This document shows positions 17,018-25,674 of a stretch of DNA of 64,000 nucleotides, in pieces. The notes beneath the pieces are model-generated. The model searched no databases, was not told the origin of the DNA, and saw nothing but the letters and a program-made list of their open reading frames with translations. The translations under genes and the position numbers were made by a program. This stretch comes from Tropicimonas_B omnivorans. GTDB lineage: Bacteria > Pseudomonadota > Alphaproteobacteria > Rhodobacterales > Rhodobacteraceae. The stretch covers positions 620,001 through 684,000 of the forward strand of contig NZ_JAVRHL010000003.1 in the NCBI RefSeq assembly GCF_031846565.1, given 5' to 3'. Within the stretch, counting starts at the first letter, position 1. Each line of letters opens with the position of its first letter.

Positions 17018-17584
17018 TCAGGGGATGATGCGGTTGTACTTCGTGCCTTCCAGCGTCGCGCCGACGATCAGGCCGGACTGGCCGAAGATGATCGCGATCA
17101 CCGGATCGAGGGAGGTCAGCGTCTCGGCGGAGATGTTGCCGCCGCGATCGTTCACCGCGTATTCGGCGTTCGCGCCGACCGACCAGCCCGGAGAGGTGCG
17201 GAAGGAGCGCAGCGCGTCGGTCGTCATGAAGTAGAGGACGTGCGCATATTGCTGGGCACCGATCTGGAAGCCGATGGAGGCTTCGACGGCGGCGTAGTAA
17301 TCCACCGTCACGTTGTCGATCCTCAGTGCGCCGCGGCCATAGCCGCCGCCGATGCCGAAGCCCGCCTTGGTCACGAGCGGCATGTAGAGCGCGCCCATGG
17401 ACTTGGCTTCGAGATCCCGGGTGCCCGGAAACTGGTTGTGCAGGTAGTTGCGCGTGGAATCGACGCGGGCGTCGATGCGTTGCCCGCCGCCCGACCCGAC
17501 TGCGTTGCTGCAGCCGGCCAGCATAGTCGCGCTCGCCGCGGAGGCGATGAAAGCCCGTCGCGACGTGGGAATTGAATTGTTCAT
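17018..17584 (-). CDS. SYLF/YSC84-like lipoprotein with Tat-type signal
   Basis: Probable lipoprotein: SRRAFIASAASATMLAGC has twin arginines at 9-10 and a lipobox cysteine at C25, suggesting Tat export followed by lipidation. The mature part contains a SYLF-like domain (AGFGIGGGYGRGAL; the segment around FMTTDALRSFRTSPGWSVGANA; NDRGGNISAETLT), known from YSC84 proteins that bind lipid. I chose ATG 17584 (188 residues), because upstream residues precede the signal and do not fit. Convergent with the HerA-like gene. Function in bacteria is unclear. Confidence 0.78.
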   Translation of the reverse strand: MNNSIPTSRRAFIASAASATMLAGCSNAVGSGGGQRIDARVDSTRNYLHNQFPGTRDLEAKSMGALYMPLVTKAGFGIGGGYGRGALRIDNVTVDYYAAVEASIGFQIGAQQYAHVLYFMTTDALRSFRTSPGWSVGANAEYAVNDRGGNISAETLTSLDPVIAIIFGQSGLIVGATLEGTKYNRIIP

Positions 17585-17721
17585 GATCACTGCCCCAAGT
17601 GGATCGACATGGTTGCCCTCGTCTCCGGCATCTCCGGCCGGTTGACCCCAGCCATAGCGCGGCGGGGGCACCAAGTCATCTGTATCTTGTGATAGGGCGC
17701 CTCATTTCAGCGGCCCCCCGC

Positions 17722-18723
17722 TTAAACCTCTTTTAGCCGGCGCGCGATGCGCGGGGCGAAATAGGTGAGGATCCCGTCGCATCCCGCCCGTTTGAAGGCA
17801 AGCAGGCTCTCGGCCATCGCCTTCTCGCCGTCGATCCAGCCGGCCCGCGCGGCGCCCTCGATCATCGCGTATTCGCCGGACACCTGGTAGGCGAAGGTCG
17901 GCACCGAGAAGCGCTCCCGGACCCGGCGGCAGAGGTCGAGATAGGGCATTCCGGGCTTCACCATCACCATGTCGGCACCCTCGGACAGGTCGCGGGCGAC
18001 CATGCGCATCGCCTCGTCGCCGTTCGCCGGGTCGATCTGGTAGGTGGACTTGTCGCCCTTGAGGGCGCCGGACGCGCCGACGGCGTCCCGGAACGGCCCG
18101 TAGAAGGCGGAGGCCATCTTGGCCGCGTAGGACATGATCGAAAGGTGACCGTACCCGGCCTCCTCGAGCGCATGGCGCATGGCTCCGATCCGGCCGTCCA
18201 TCATGTCCGAGGGGCCGAGGATGTCGGCGCCCGCCTCGGCCTGCACCAGCGCCATCCGGACCAGCGCCTCGACGGTTTCGTCGTTCAGCACCTCCCCGTT
18301 CTTCACGATGCCGTCATGGCCGTGCGCGTTGTAGGGATCGAGGGCGATATCGGTCATCACGGCCACCTCGGGCGCCGCCGCCTTCGCCGCCCGGATCGCG
18401 CTGCAGGTCAGGTTCTCGGGGTTCCAGGCCTCCTCGCACGCGGCGGTCTTCTTCTCGTCCTCGGTGTAGGGAAAGAGGCAGATCGCCGGGATCCCGAGCT
18501 CCGCCGCCTCGCGCGCGGCGTCCGCGATGCCCTCCACCGAGCGGCGGAAGACGCCGGGCATGGACGGGATCTCCTCCATCAGCTCCGCCGGCCCCTCGCG
18601 CACGAAGACCGGCCAGATCAGGTCGTCCGCCGTCAGGACGTTTTCGCGCACGAGACCGCGCAGGGCGGCGGAGCGTCGCAGGCGGCGCGGGCGGCCGATG
18701 GGGAAGGGGGCGGAGCTGTGCAT
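17722..18723 (-). CDS. hemB: Delta-aminolevulinic acid dehydratase
   Basis: Porphobilinogen synthase, condensing two 5-aminolevulinate molecules in heme and chlorophyll synthesis. ATG 18723 gives 333 residues; longer frames upstream do not match. Catalytic lysines are in SYAAKMASAFYGPF and VMVKPGMPYLD. The metal region reads DIALDPYNAHGHDGIV, without the cysteine triad of zinc enzymes, so it belongs to the magnesium-type group common in alphaproteobacteria. Divergent from the membrane protein gene at 18879. Confidence 0.95.
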   Translation of the reverse strand: MHSSAPFPIGRPRRLRRSAALRGLVRENVLTADDLIWPVFVREGPAELMEEIPSMPGVFRRSVEGIADAAREAAELGIPAICLFPYTEDEKKTAACEEAWNPENLTCSAIRAAKAAAPEVAVMTDIALDPYNAHGHDGIVKNGEVLNDETVEALVRMALVQAEAGADILGPSDMMDGRIGAMRHALEEAGYGHLSIMSYAAKMASAFYGPFRDAVGASGALKGDKSTYQIDPANGDEAMRMVARDLSEGADMVMVKPGMPYLDLCRRVRERFSVPTFAYQVSGEYAMIEGAARAGWIDGEKAMAESLLAFKRAGCDGILTYFAPRIARRLKEV

Positions 18724-18878
18724 GTCGAACCTCTCGAAGCCGCTGCGGGCGGGGCGGTACTCCCGGCGGCAGGTGCCACGGCGGGGCGTCCACCTCAAGT
18801 GTCCGGCATGGGTTTCGCTTCGCGGCGAGCAAGGCTAGGGTCCGCCGAACCGAGCAAGACAAGACAGAAGCGGGCGCT

Positions 18879-19397
18879 GTGCTCTCCTGGTACGAAACCG
18901 TCAGCGGACTCATCGACCTGCGGTCGTTCTCCAACCTGTGGTACTGGATCATGCTCGCCGTGGTCTGGTCCTCGGCCAGTCACTTCGTGCTCGGCGTTCC
19001 GTGGGACATGGTGCTCCGCGCCAAGAGGCAGGGCGGCGCGGCGGAGGAGGATCTGCACGACCTCGTTCGCGTGAACGTGAACCGCCTGCTTCATATCGCC
19101 GAGACCGCCGGGGCGGGGCTCCTTGCGATCGCCTGCTTCCTTCTGACGACGCTCACTCTCCTGGGCTTCGTCTACGGCATGGAATTTGCGCAGGCCGTCG
19201 ATCTCCTGGCCGTTCCGCTTACCCTCGTCGCATGGCTCTCGATCCGCTGCGCGAGGGGCATCCGGAAGGCGGACGGCGCCGATCTCTACCGCCGGCTGCA
19301 CCGCCACCGTCTTGTCACGCAAGGGATCGGGATGGCCGCGATCTTCGTCTCGGCCTTCTGGGGCATGGCCTACAATCTCGGTCTGCATCCGTTCTGA
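18879..19397 (+). CDS. Conserved membrane protein of unknown function
   Basis: A 172-residue protein with about four hydrophobic segments (near 20-40, 73-100, 103-120 and 148-168) and a charged loop around residue 50. It begins at GTG 18879. Related Rhodobacterales proteins starting with an RSFSNLWYWI-type segment are sometimes labelled as a component of the SufBCD complex; nothing in the sequence shows iron-sulfur chemistry and no suf gene is nearby. It lies 61 bases before mfd on the same strand, so they may share a transcript. Confidence 0.65.
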   Translation: MLSWYETVSGLIDLRSFSNLWYWIMLAVVWSSASHFVLGVPWDMVLRAKRQGGAAEEDLHDLVRVNVNRLLHIAETAGAGLLAIACFLLTTLTLLGFVYGMEFAQAVDLLAVPLTLVAWLSIRCARGIRKADGADLYRRLHRHRLVTQGIGMAAIFVSAFWGMAYNLGLHPF

Positions 19398-19458
19398 GGG
19401 GCACCGCGGTGCATTGGCGAGTTGACAATGCCGCCGGGGTGGATACCTGACCCGCCCT

Positions 19459-22400
19459 ATGGCCTCCCCCGATCATATCACCGTCTCCGGCGCCCCCGAA
19501 GGGTTCGACGCACTTCTTCTGAAGCGCGAGATCGATGCCGGGCGCGCCGTCATCCACGTCGCCCGCGATGCCGCCCGGCTCGCGGCGATGCGCGCCGCGC
19601 TCGCCTTCTTCGCGCCGAACGTCGTCATCCTCGACTTTCCCGCCTGGGATTGTCTGCCCTACGACCGGGTCTCCCCGAACCCCGCCGTCTCCGCCACGCG
19701 CATGGCGACGCTGGCGGCGCTCGTCCAGGGAATGCCGGGGCCGTTCGTGCTGCTGACGACGCTCAACGCCGCCGCCCAGAGGGTGCCCGCGCGGGATGTC
19801 CTTCGGGAATCGTCCTTCACCGCCGACGTGGATCACCGGGTGGACGAGGAGGCGCTGCGCGGTTTCCTCGTGCGGATGGGGTTTTCCCAGGCGCCCACGG
19901 TGATGGAACCGGGCGATTACGCGATCCGCGGCGGCATCATCGACATCTATCCGCCGGGCGAGGGCGGCCCGGTGCGGCTCGACCTCTTCGGGGACACGCT
20001 CGACGGAGCCCGACGGTTCGATCCCGCGACCCAGCGCACGACCGAGAAGCTGACCCGCGTGGAACTCGCCCCCGTGTCCGAGGTAATCCTGGACGAGCCG
20101 GCGATCCGGCGGTTCCGGCAGGCCTACCGCAGCGAGTTCGGCGCCGCGGGCACGGACGATCCGCTCTACGAGGCGGTGTCGGCCGGGCGCAAACATGCCG
20201 GGATCGAGCATTGGCTGCCGTTCTTCCACGACCACCTGGAGACGCTGTTCGACTATCTTCCGGATGCGGCCGTGATGCTGGACGACCAGATGACGCCCGC
20301 GCACCTCTCGCGCTGGGAGCAGGTGGACGACGCCTATGACAGCCGCCGTGAGGCGATGAAGGTGAAGGATCGCGCCGGCGGCTCCGTCCCCTACAAGCCC
20401 GCGGCGCCGGAGCTTCTCTATCTCGACGAGGAGGCCTGGGGCGCGGCGCTGAAGCCGCACCGCCTCCTGCGCCTGTCTCCCCTGCCGCAGCCGACGGGGG
20501 CCGGCGTCACCGATGCGGGCGGCCGGATCGGGCGGAACTTCGCGCCCGAACGCCAGCAGGAAAAGCTGTCCCTCTTCGCGGCGCTCAAGGACCACGTGGA
20601 GGAGCGGCGCAAGCACGGGCCGGTCGTCATCGCCTCCTACTCGGAGGGCGCGCGGGACCGTTTGAAGGGCCTGATGGAGGACGAGGACCTCCAGGGCCTG
20701 TCCGAGATCGCCGACTGGCGGGATGTTCCCGATGCGAAGGGCGGGGTGCATCTCGCGATCTGGGCCCTTGAAGCGGGCTTCGAGGGGCCGGCGGGGGACC
20801 TGCGCGTCACCGTCGTCTCCGAGCAGGACGTCCTCGGCGATCGCCTGATCCGCCGGCCGAAGAAGAAGCGCCGGGCGGAGAATTTCCTCACCGAGGCGCA
20901 GAGCCTGAGCCCCGGAGACCTCATCGTCCATGTCGACCACGGCGTCGGGCGGTACATGGGGCTGGAAGTCGTGGAGGCGCTCGGGGCGGCGCACGAGATG
21001 ATCCACCTCGAATACGCCGAGGGCGCGCGACTCTACCTGCCGGTGGAGAACATCGAGCTTCTGAGCCGCTACGGCCACGAGGAGGGCCTTCTCGACAAGC
21101 TCGGCGGCGGCGCGTGGCAGTCGAAGAAGGCGCGCCTCAGGGAGCGGGTCCGGAAGATCGCCGACCGTCTCATCCGGATCGCGGCGGAGCGGTTGCTGCG
21201 CAAGGCGCCGGTCCTGTCGCCGCCGGATCATGCCTGGGAGGAGTTCTCGGCACGCTTCCCGTATGACGAGACGGACGATCAGCTCTCCGCCATCGCGGAC
21301 GTCCTGGAGGACCTGGAGGCCGGGCACCCGATGGACCGGCTGATCTGCGGCGACGTCGGCTTCGGCAAGACGGAGGTCGCCCTCCGCGCCGCGTTCGTCG
21401 CCGCCATGTCCGGCCGGCAGGTTGCCGTCATCGCACCGACCACGCTGCTGGCCCGGCAGCATGCCCGTGCCTTCACCGAAAGGTTCAAGGGCTTCCCGCT
21501 GAACGTCCGGCAGCTCTCCCGCTTCGTCAGCGCCAAGGAGGCGAGCGCGACCCGCAAGGGCATCCAGGACGGCACGGTGGATATCGTCGTCGGCACCCAT
21601 GCGCTCCTGTCGAAGCAGGTGAAGTTCCGCGACCTCGGCCTTCTCGTGATCGACGAGGAGCAGCATTTCGGCGTGTCGCACAAGGAACGGCTGAAGGAGA
21701 TGCGCTCGGACGTCCACGTCCTGACGCTCACCGCGACGCCGATCCCGCGCACGCTGCAACTCTCGCTCACCGGCGTGCGGGATTTGTCGATCATCGGCAC
21801 GCCGCCCGTCGACCGCCTCGCGATCCGCACCTACGTTTCGGAGTTCGACGCCGTGACGGTGCGCGAGGCGCTCCTGCGTGAGCATTACCGCGGCGGCCAG
21901 AGTTTCTTCGTCGTCCCCCGGATCGCCGACCTTCCCGCGATGGAGGAGTTCCTGCGCGAACAGGTGCCGGAGATCTCCTTCGTCGTTGCCAATGGCCAGA
22001 TGGCGGCAGGCGAGCTGGATGAGCGTATGAACGCGTTCTACGACGGCAAGTTCGATGTCCTCCTGGCGACGACCATCGTCGAGAGCGGCCTCGACATTCC
22101 GACCGCCAACACGATGATCATCCATCGCGCGGACATGTTCGGCCTGTCCCAGCTCTACCAGATCAGGGGCCGCGTCGGCCGGGCCAAGACGCGCGCCTAC
22201 GCCTATCTGACGACCAAGCCGCGGGTGAAGCTGACCCAGTCCGCCGAGAAGCGCCTGCGGGTTCTCGGAAGCCTCGACAGCCTCGGGGCGGGCTTCACGC
22301 TCGCGAGCCAGGATCTCGACATCAGGGGCGCCGGCAACCTCATCGGTGAGGAGCAGTCGGGGCATATCCGCGAGGTCGGCTACGAGCTTTACCAGTCGAT

Positions 22401-22962
22401 GCTGGAGGACGCGATCGCCAAGATCCGCTCCGGCGAACTCGAGGGACTGACGGATGCCGAGGAACAATGGGCGCCGCAGATCAACCTCGGCGTGCCGGTC
22501 CTGATCCCGGAGGCTTACGTCCCGGATCTCGACGTGCGCCTCGGCCTCTATCGTCGCCTCTCCGGCCTCGAGACCAAGGTGGAACTGGAAGGGTTCGCCG
22601 CCGAACTGATCGACCGCTTCGGCAAGCTGCCGAAGGAGGTGAACACGCTCCTGCTCGTCGTGCGGATCAAGGCCGAGTGCAAGAAGGCCGGCATCGCCAA
22701 GCTCGACGCCGGTCCCAAGGGCGTGACCGTCACCTTCCACAACGACAAGTTCGCCAATCCGCAGGGCCTCGTTGCGTTCGTACAGGCCCAGGATGGTCAG
22801 GCGAAGATCAAGGACAACAAGATCGTGGTCCGCCGCGACTGGGCCCGCGCCTCGGACAAGATCAAGGGCGCGTTCTCGATCGCCCAGGACCTTGCCGCAA
22901 AGGCGAAGCTGGCCGAGCAGAACAAGGGTGAGAAGGCGAAGGCGGGGCAGGGCTGCTCCTGA
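19459..22962 (+). CDS. mfd: Transcription-repair coupling factor
   Basis: Translocase that removes stalled RNA polymerase from damaged DNA and recruits UvrA. The 1,167 residues cover the full family. The order is an N-terminal UvrB-like part, then the RNA polymerase interaction domain beginning near LSPGDLIVHVDHGVGRYMGL (about 480-500), then the helicase. Walker A GDVGFGKTEVALRA has K637, the DEEQ box is in VIDEEQHFGVSHKERL, and the RecG-like TRG motif region and C-terminal regulatory domain follow. The very long opposite-strand open frame across this gene is a composition artefact. Confidence 0.97.
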   Translation: MASPDHITVSGAPEGFDALLLKREIDAGRAVIHVARDAARLAAMRAALAFFAPNVVILDFPAWDCLPYDRVSPNPAVSATRMATLAALVQGMPGPFVLLTTLNAAAQRVPARDVLRESSFTADVDHRVDEEALRGFLVRMGFSQAPTVMEPGDYAIRGGIIDIYPPGEGGPVRLDLFGDTLDGARRFDPATQRTTEKLTRVELAPVSEVILDEPAIRRFRQAYRSEFGAAGTDDPLYEAVSAGRKHAGIEHWLPFFHDHLETLFDYLPDAAVMLDDQMTPAHLSRWEQVDDAYDSRREAMKVKDRAGGSVPYKPAAPELLYLDEEAWGAALKPHRLLRLSPLPQPTGAGVTDAGGRIGRNFAPERQQEKLSLFAALKDHVEERRKHGPVVIASYSEGARDRLKGLMEDEDLQGLSEIADWRDVPDAKGGVHLAIWALEAGFEGPAGDLRVTVVSEQDVLGDRLIRRPKKKRRAENFLTEAQSLSPGDLIVHVDHGVGRYMGLEVVEALGAAHEMIHLEYAEGARLYLPVENIELLSRYGHEEGLLDKLGGGAWQSKKARLRERVRKIADRLIRIAAERLLRKAPVLSPPDHAWEEFSARFPYDETDDQLSAIADVLEDLEAGHPMDRLICGDVGFGKTEVALRAAFVAAMSGRQVAVIAPTTLLARQHARAFTERFKGFPLNVRQLSRFVSAKEASATRKGIQDGTVDIVVGTHALLSKQVKFRDLGLLVIDEEQHFGVSHKERLKEMRSDVHVLTLTATPIPRTLQLSLTGVRDLSIIGTPPVDRLAIRTYVSEFDAVTVREALLREHYRGGQSFFVVPRIADLPAMEEFLREQVPEISFVVANGQMAAGELDERMNAFYDGKFDVLLATTIVESGLDIPTANTMIIHRADMFGLSQLYQIRGRVGRAKTRAYAYLTTKPRVKLTQSAEKRLRVLGSLDSLGAGFTLASQDLDIRGAGNLIGEEQSGHIREVGYELYQSMLEDAIAKIRSGELEGLTDAEEQWAPQINLGVPVLIPEAYVPDLDVRLGLYRRLSGLETKVELEGFAAELIDRFGKLPKEVNTLLLVVRIKAECKKAGIAKLDAGPKGVTVTFHNDKFANPQGLVAFVQAQDGQAKIKDNKIVVRRDWARASDKIKGAFSIAQDLAAKAKLAEQNKGEKAKAGQGCS

Positions 22963-23100
22963 TCCGCCGGCCGATGCGGGGGGCGTCACGTCACGCAGGC
23001 TCTCGCATGTGATGGATCGTCCCGGCCTTCACAGCAGGCGCCGCCCCGGAGCCGGGCCGTCCGGGGCGCGCCCTTGCCGTTATCGCGCGGGCGCGGCCGC

Positions 23101-24246
23101 TTACTTTCCGCGCCAGATCCAGCCGCCGCCGAAGACGCGTGTGCCGCCCGTTTCGTAGAAGACGCAGGCCTGACCCGGCGAGACGCCTTCCTCGGCCTGG
23201 ACGAGCTCGACTTCGGCGGTATCGGGGCCCGTCGGTCGTAGGATGGCCTCCGCCGGCATCCGCGTGGAGCGCACGCGTACAGAGACCTCCCAGGCATCCC
23301 GCGACTCGAACGGCTCGTCGCCGAGCCAGTTGATCTCACGCACCGGGACCGTCCGGGTGGCCAGCGCCGATTTCGGCCCGACGACCACGCGACGCGCGTC
23401 CGGATCCAGCTTCACGACGTAGAGCGGATCGCTCAGACCGCCGATCCCGAGCCCGCGCCGCTGGCCGATCGTGTACCGGATGACGCCCTCATGGGATCCG
23501 ACCACGCGGCCCTCCATGTCCACGATATCGCCCGGCTCGCCAGCGCCGGGGCGCAGCTTCTCGATGACGGAGGCGTAATCGCCGTTCGGAACGAAGCAGA
23601 TGTCCTGACTGTCGGGCTTGTCCGCCACCGGCAGGCCATGCTTCGCGGCGAGGGCCCGCGTCTCCGCCTTGGAGACGAGCCCGCCGAGCGGGAAGCGCAG
23701 GTAGTCGAGCTGTTCCTGCTTGGTGGAGAACAGAAAGTAGGACTGGTCCCGCGCCGGGTCCGCGGCCATGTGCAGCTCCGCTTTCGCCGGGCCGTCTTCG
23801 CGGCGGATGTAGTGGCCCGTCGCCATGCAGTCGGCGTCCAAATCCTTCGCCGTCTCGAGCAGGTCCCGGAACTTCACACGCTCGTTGCAGCGGATGCAGG
23901 GCACAGGCGTCGCGCCGCCGAGATAGCTGTCGGCGAATTCGTCGATGACGGCCTCGCGGAAGCGGTTCTCGTAATCGAGGACGTAGTGCGGAAAGCCCAT
24001 GCTCTCCGCCACGCGGCGGGCATCGTGGATGTCCCGCCCGGCACAGCAGGCGCCCTTCTTCGCAAGCGCCGCACCATGATCGTAGAGTTGGAGCGTCACG
24101 CCGACGACGTCGTAGCCCTCGGCTGCAAGCTCGGCCGCGACGACGGAGCTGTCCACGCCTCCCGACATCGCCACGACGACCCGCGTCTGCGAGGGCGGCT
24201 TGGCAAATCCGAGGGAATTCAGTCCGGTGGTCGTGTCCAGTGCCAT
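23101..24246 (-). CDS. mnmA: tRNA-specific 2-thiouridylase
   Basis: Forms 2-thiouridine at the wobble position of Lys, Glu and Gln tRNAs. ATG 24246 gives 381 residues. The PP-loop AMSGGVDSSVVAAEL near residue 25, the catalytic cysteine in PCIRCNERVKF, and the second sulfur-carrying cysteine in DSQDICFVPNGDY are present; SYFLFSTKQEQL is also typical. Residues 1-20 (before VVVAMSGG) are a short extension common in the order. It is divergent from sciP with 144 bases between starts. Confidence 0.96.
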   Translation of the reverse strand: MALDTTTGLNSLGFAKPPSQTRVVVAMSGGVDSSVVAAELAAEGYDVVGVTLQLYDHGAALAKKGACCAGRDIHDARRVAESMGFPHYVLDYENRFREAVIDEFADSYLGGATPVPCIRCNERVKFRDLLETAKDLDADCMATGHYIRREDGPAKAELHMAADPARDQSYFLFSTKQEQLDYLRFPLGGLVSKAETRALAAKHGLPVADKPDSQDICFVPNGDYASVIEKLRPGAGEPGDIVDMEGRVVGSHEGVIRYTIGQRRGLGIGGLSDPLYVVKLDPDARRVVVGPKSALATRTVPVREINWLGDEPFESRDAWEVSVRVRSTRMPAEAILRPTGPDTAEVELVQAEEGVSPGQACVFYETGGTRVFGGGWIWRGK

Positions 24247-24390
24247 GACGCGGTCCTCCAAAGGCCCGTGATGCGACGAGAAAGACGGCCGGCTACAGGA
24301 AAATTGTAGGCATCTCAAGGTCGCGCCGAAACCGGCCTTTAAGTCGCAAGAGGCATCTTCCGCTTCGCGAGAAGAATGGAGGTGCGTGCG

Positions 24391-24705
24391 ATGTTTATCA
24401 AGAAGGTGGACGGCCCGAGGGCGGTGAAGCTCCCCGACGGAACGATGATGACGCGGGCCGATCTGCCCGAGACGGGCACGCGCCGGTGGGTGGCCAGCCG
24501 CAAGGCCGCCGTCGTGCGCGCGGTACGTCATGGCCTGATCACGGCCGAAGGCGCCTGCGAGCGCTACGGGCTGTCCGGGGAGGAGCTCGAGAGTTGGTCC
24601 CGCGCGGTCGAGACCCATGGCGAGGCTGCCCTAAGGACGACGGCGCTGAAACGCTACAGGGATCGCCGAACCGATCCGGAGCGAGAAGGAACTGGACAGC
24701 CCTGA
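24391..24705 (+). CDS. sciP: CtrA inhibitor SciP (DUF1153)
   Basis: Small helix-turn-helix protein that in Caulobacter binds CtrA and blocks its activation of target promoters. The 104 residues match the family over LPDGTMMTRADLPETGTRRW, then the helical DNA-binding part (AAVVRAVRHGLITAEGACER, YGLSGEELESW). ATG 24391 is preceded by GGAGG at 24378-24382; the ATG at 24376 just before it has no such site. It lies directly before ctrA on the same strand, with a 106-base gap carrying a CtrA-like box. The inhibitor and its target are thus neighbours. Confidence 0.88.
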   Translation: MFIKKVDGPRAVKLPDGTMMTRADLPETGTRRWVASRKAAVVRAVRHGLITAEGACERYGLSGEELESWSRAVETHGEAALRTTALKRYRDRRTDPEREGTGQP

Positions 24706-24742
24706 ATACAACCCTAAGGTGTAATCTCCTATCTTGAGTATG

Positions 24743-24758
24743 GTAACGGGCGATTAAT
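24743..24758 (+). promoter_or_regulatory. CtrA-like box upstream of ctrA
   Basis: GTAA, seven bases, TTAAT: seven of eight positions match TTAA-N7-TTAA. It lies 54 bases before the ctrA start, where an autoregulatory site would be expected. CtrA autoregulation is established in Caulobacter; here it is inferred. Confidence 0.5.
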
Positions 24759-24811
24759 CTTTTGGCGACATGGTTCCAGTCGTCGCCGGGGGAACAAATA
24801 GGGACGAACGT

Positions 24812-25528
24812 ATGCGTATCCTGCTTATCGAAGACGATCCTGCCACCACGAAGAGCATCGAGATGATGCTGTTGCATGCCAACCTGAACGTCTACGCCAC
24901 CGATCTCGGCGAGGAAGGCGTGGATCTTGCGAAGCTCTATGATTACGACCTGATCCTTCTCGATCTGAACCTGCCGGACATGACGGGCCATGACGTGCTG
25001 AAGAAGGTGCGCATGGCGCGGATCGACACGCCGATCCTGATCCTGTCCGGCATGGACGATACCGACAGCAAGCTGAGGGGCTTCGGCTTCGGGGCGGACG
25101 ACTACATGGTGAAGCCCTTCCACAGGGATGAGCTCATCGCCCGCATTCACGCCATCGTGCGCCGCTCGAAGGGGCATTCGCAGTCGGTGATCCATACCGG
25201 CAAGATCTCGGTCAATCTGGATGCCAAGACCGTGGAGACGGACGGCAAGCCCGTCCACCTGACCGGCAAGGAATACCAGATGCTGGAGCTGCTCTCGCTC
25301 CGGAAGGGGACCACGCTCACGAAGGAGATGTTCCTCAACCATCTTTACGGCGGCATGGATGAGCCGGAGCTGAAGATCATCGACGTCTTCATCTGCAAGC
25401 TGCGCAAGAAGCTCGGGCAGGCGACCGGCGGCGAGAGCTACATCGAGACGGTCTGGGGTCGCGGCTACGTCCTGCGTGATCCCGAACCCGTTGCGCTTGC
25501 CCCGGATCCGATCGCGCTCCGCGCCTGA
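24812..25528 (+). CDS. ctrA: Cell cycle response regulator CtrA
   Basis: OmpR-type response regulator that controls the cell cycle in Caulobacter and motility and gene transfer agent release in Rhodobacterales. The receiver domain carries the phosphoacceptor D51 in LILLDLNLPDM, with acidic E7-D9 and lysine in DYMVKPF. The C-terminal winged helix runs from about residue 125, including TGKEYQMLELLSLRKG and ETVWGRGYVLRDP. Length is 238 residues from ATG 24812; an upstream start adds 14 unrelated residues. The C-terminus ends in ALRA, not the AA tail that targets Caulobacter CtrA to ClpXP. Confidence 0.95.
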   Translation: MRILLIEDDPATTKSIEMMLLHANLNVYATDLGEEGVDLAKLYDYDLILLDLNLPDMTGHDVLKKVRMARIDTPILILSGMDDTDSKLRGFGFGADDYMVKPFHRDELIARIHAIVRRSKGHSQSVIHTGKISVNLDAKTVETDGKPVHLTGKEYQMLELLSLRKGTTLTKEMFLNHLYGGMDEPELKIIDVFICKLRKKLGQATGGESYIETVWGRGYVLRDPEPVALAPDPIALRA

Positions 25529-25674
25529 TCGACGCCGCGGGATCAGGGATGTCCGCACCGTCATCCCGTACCGTCATCCCGCGGCGGCTCTCTTGTCTGC
25601 TTTAGTCCAGCCCTTGCTCCGCGCACGCGCCGCGCATAGACACGGACGGACTTCAAAGACAGCAGGAGCGGTCA

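Noticed and set aside
17722..17740. TTAA-N7-TTAG CtrA-like match
   Set aside because: It lies inside the last codons of hemB, with no promoter in reach, so it is coincidental.
19315..22989. Very long opposite-strand open frame across mfd
   Set aside because: mfd is unmistakable on the plus strand; the minus frame lacks any recognisable domain and reflects GC-biased third positions.
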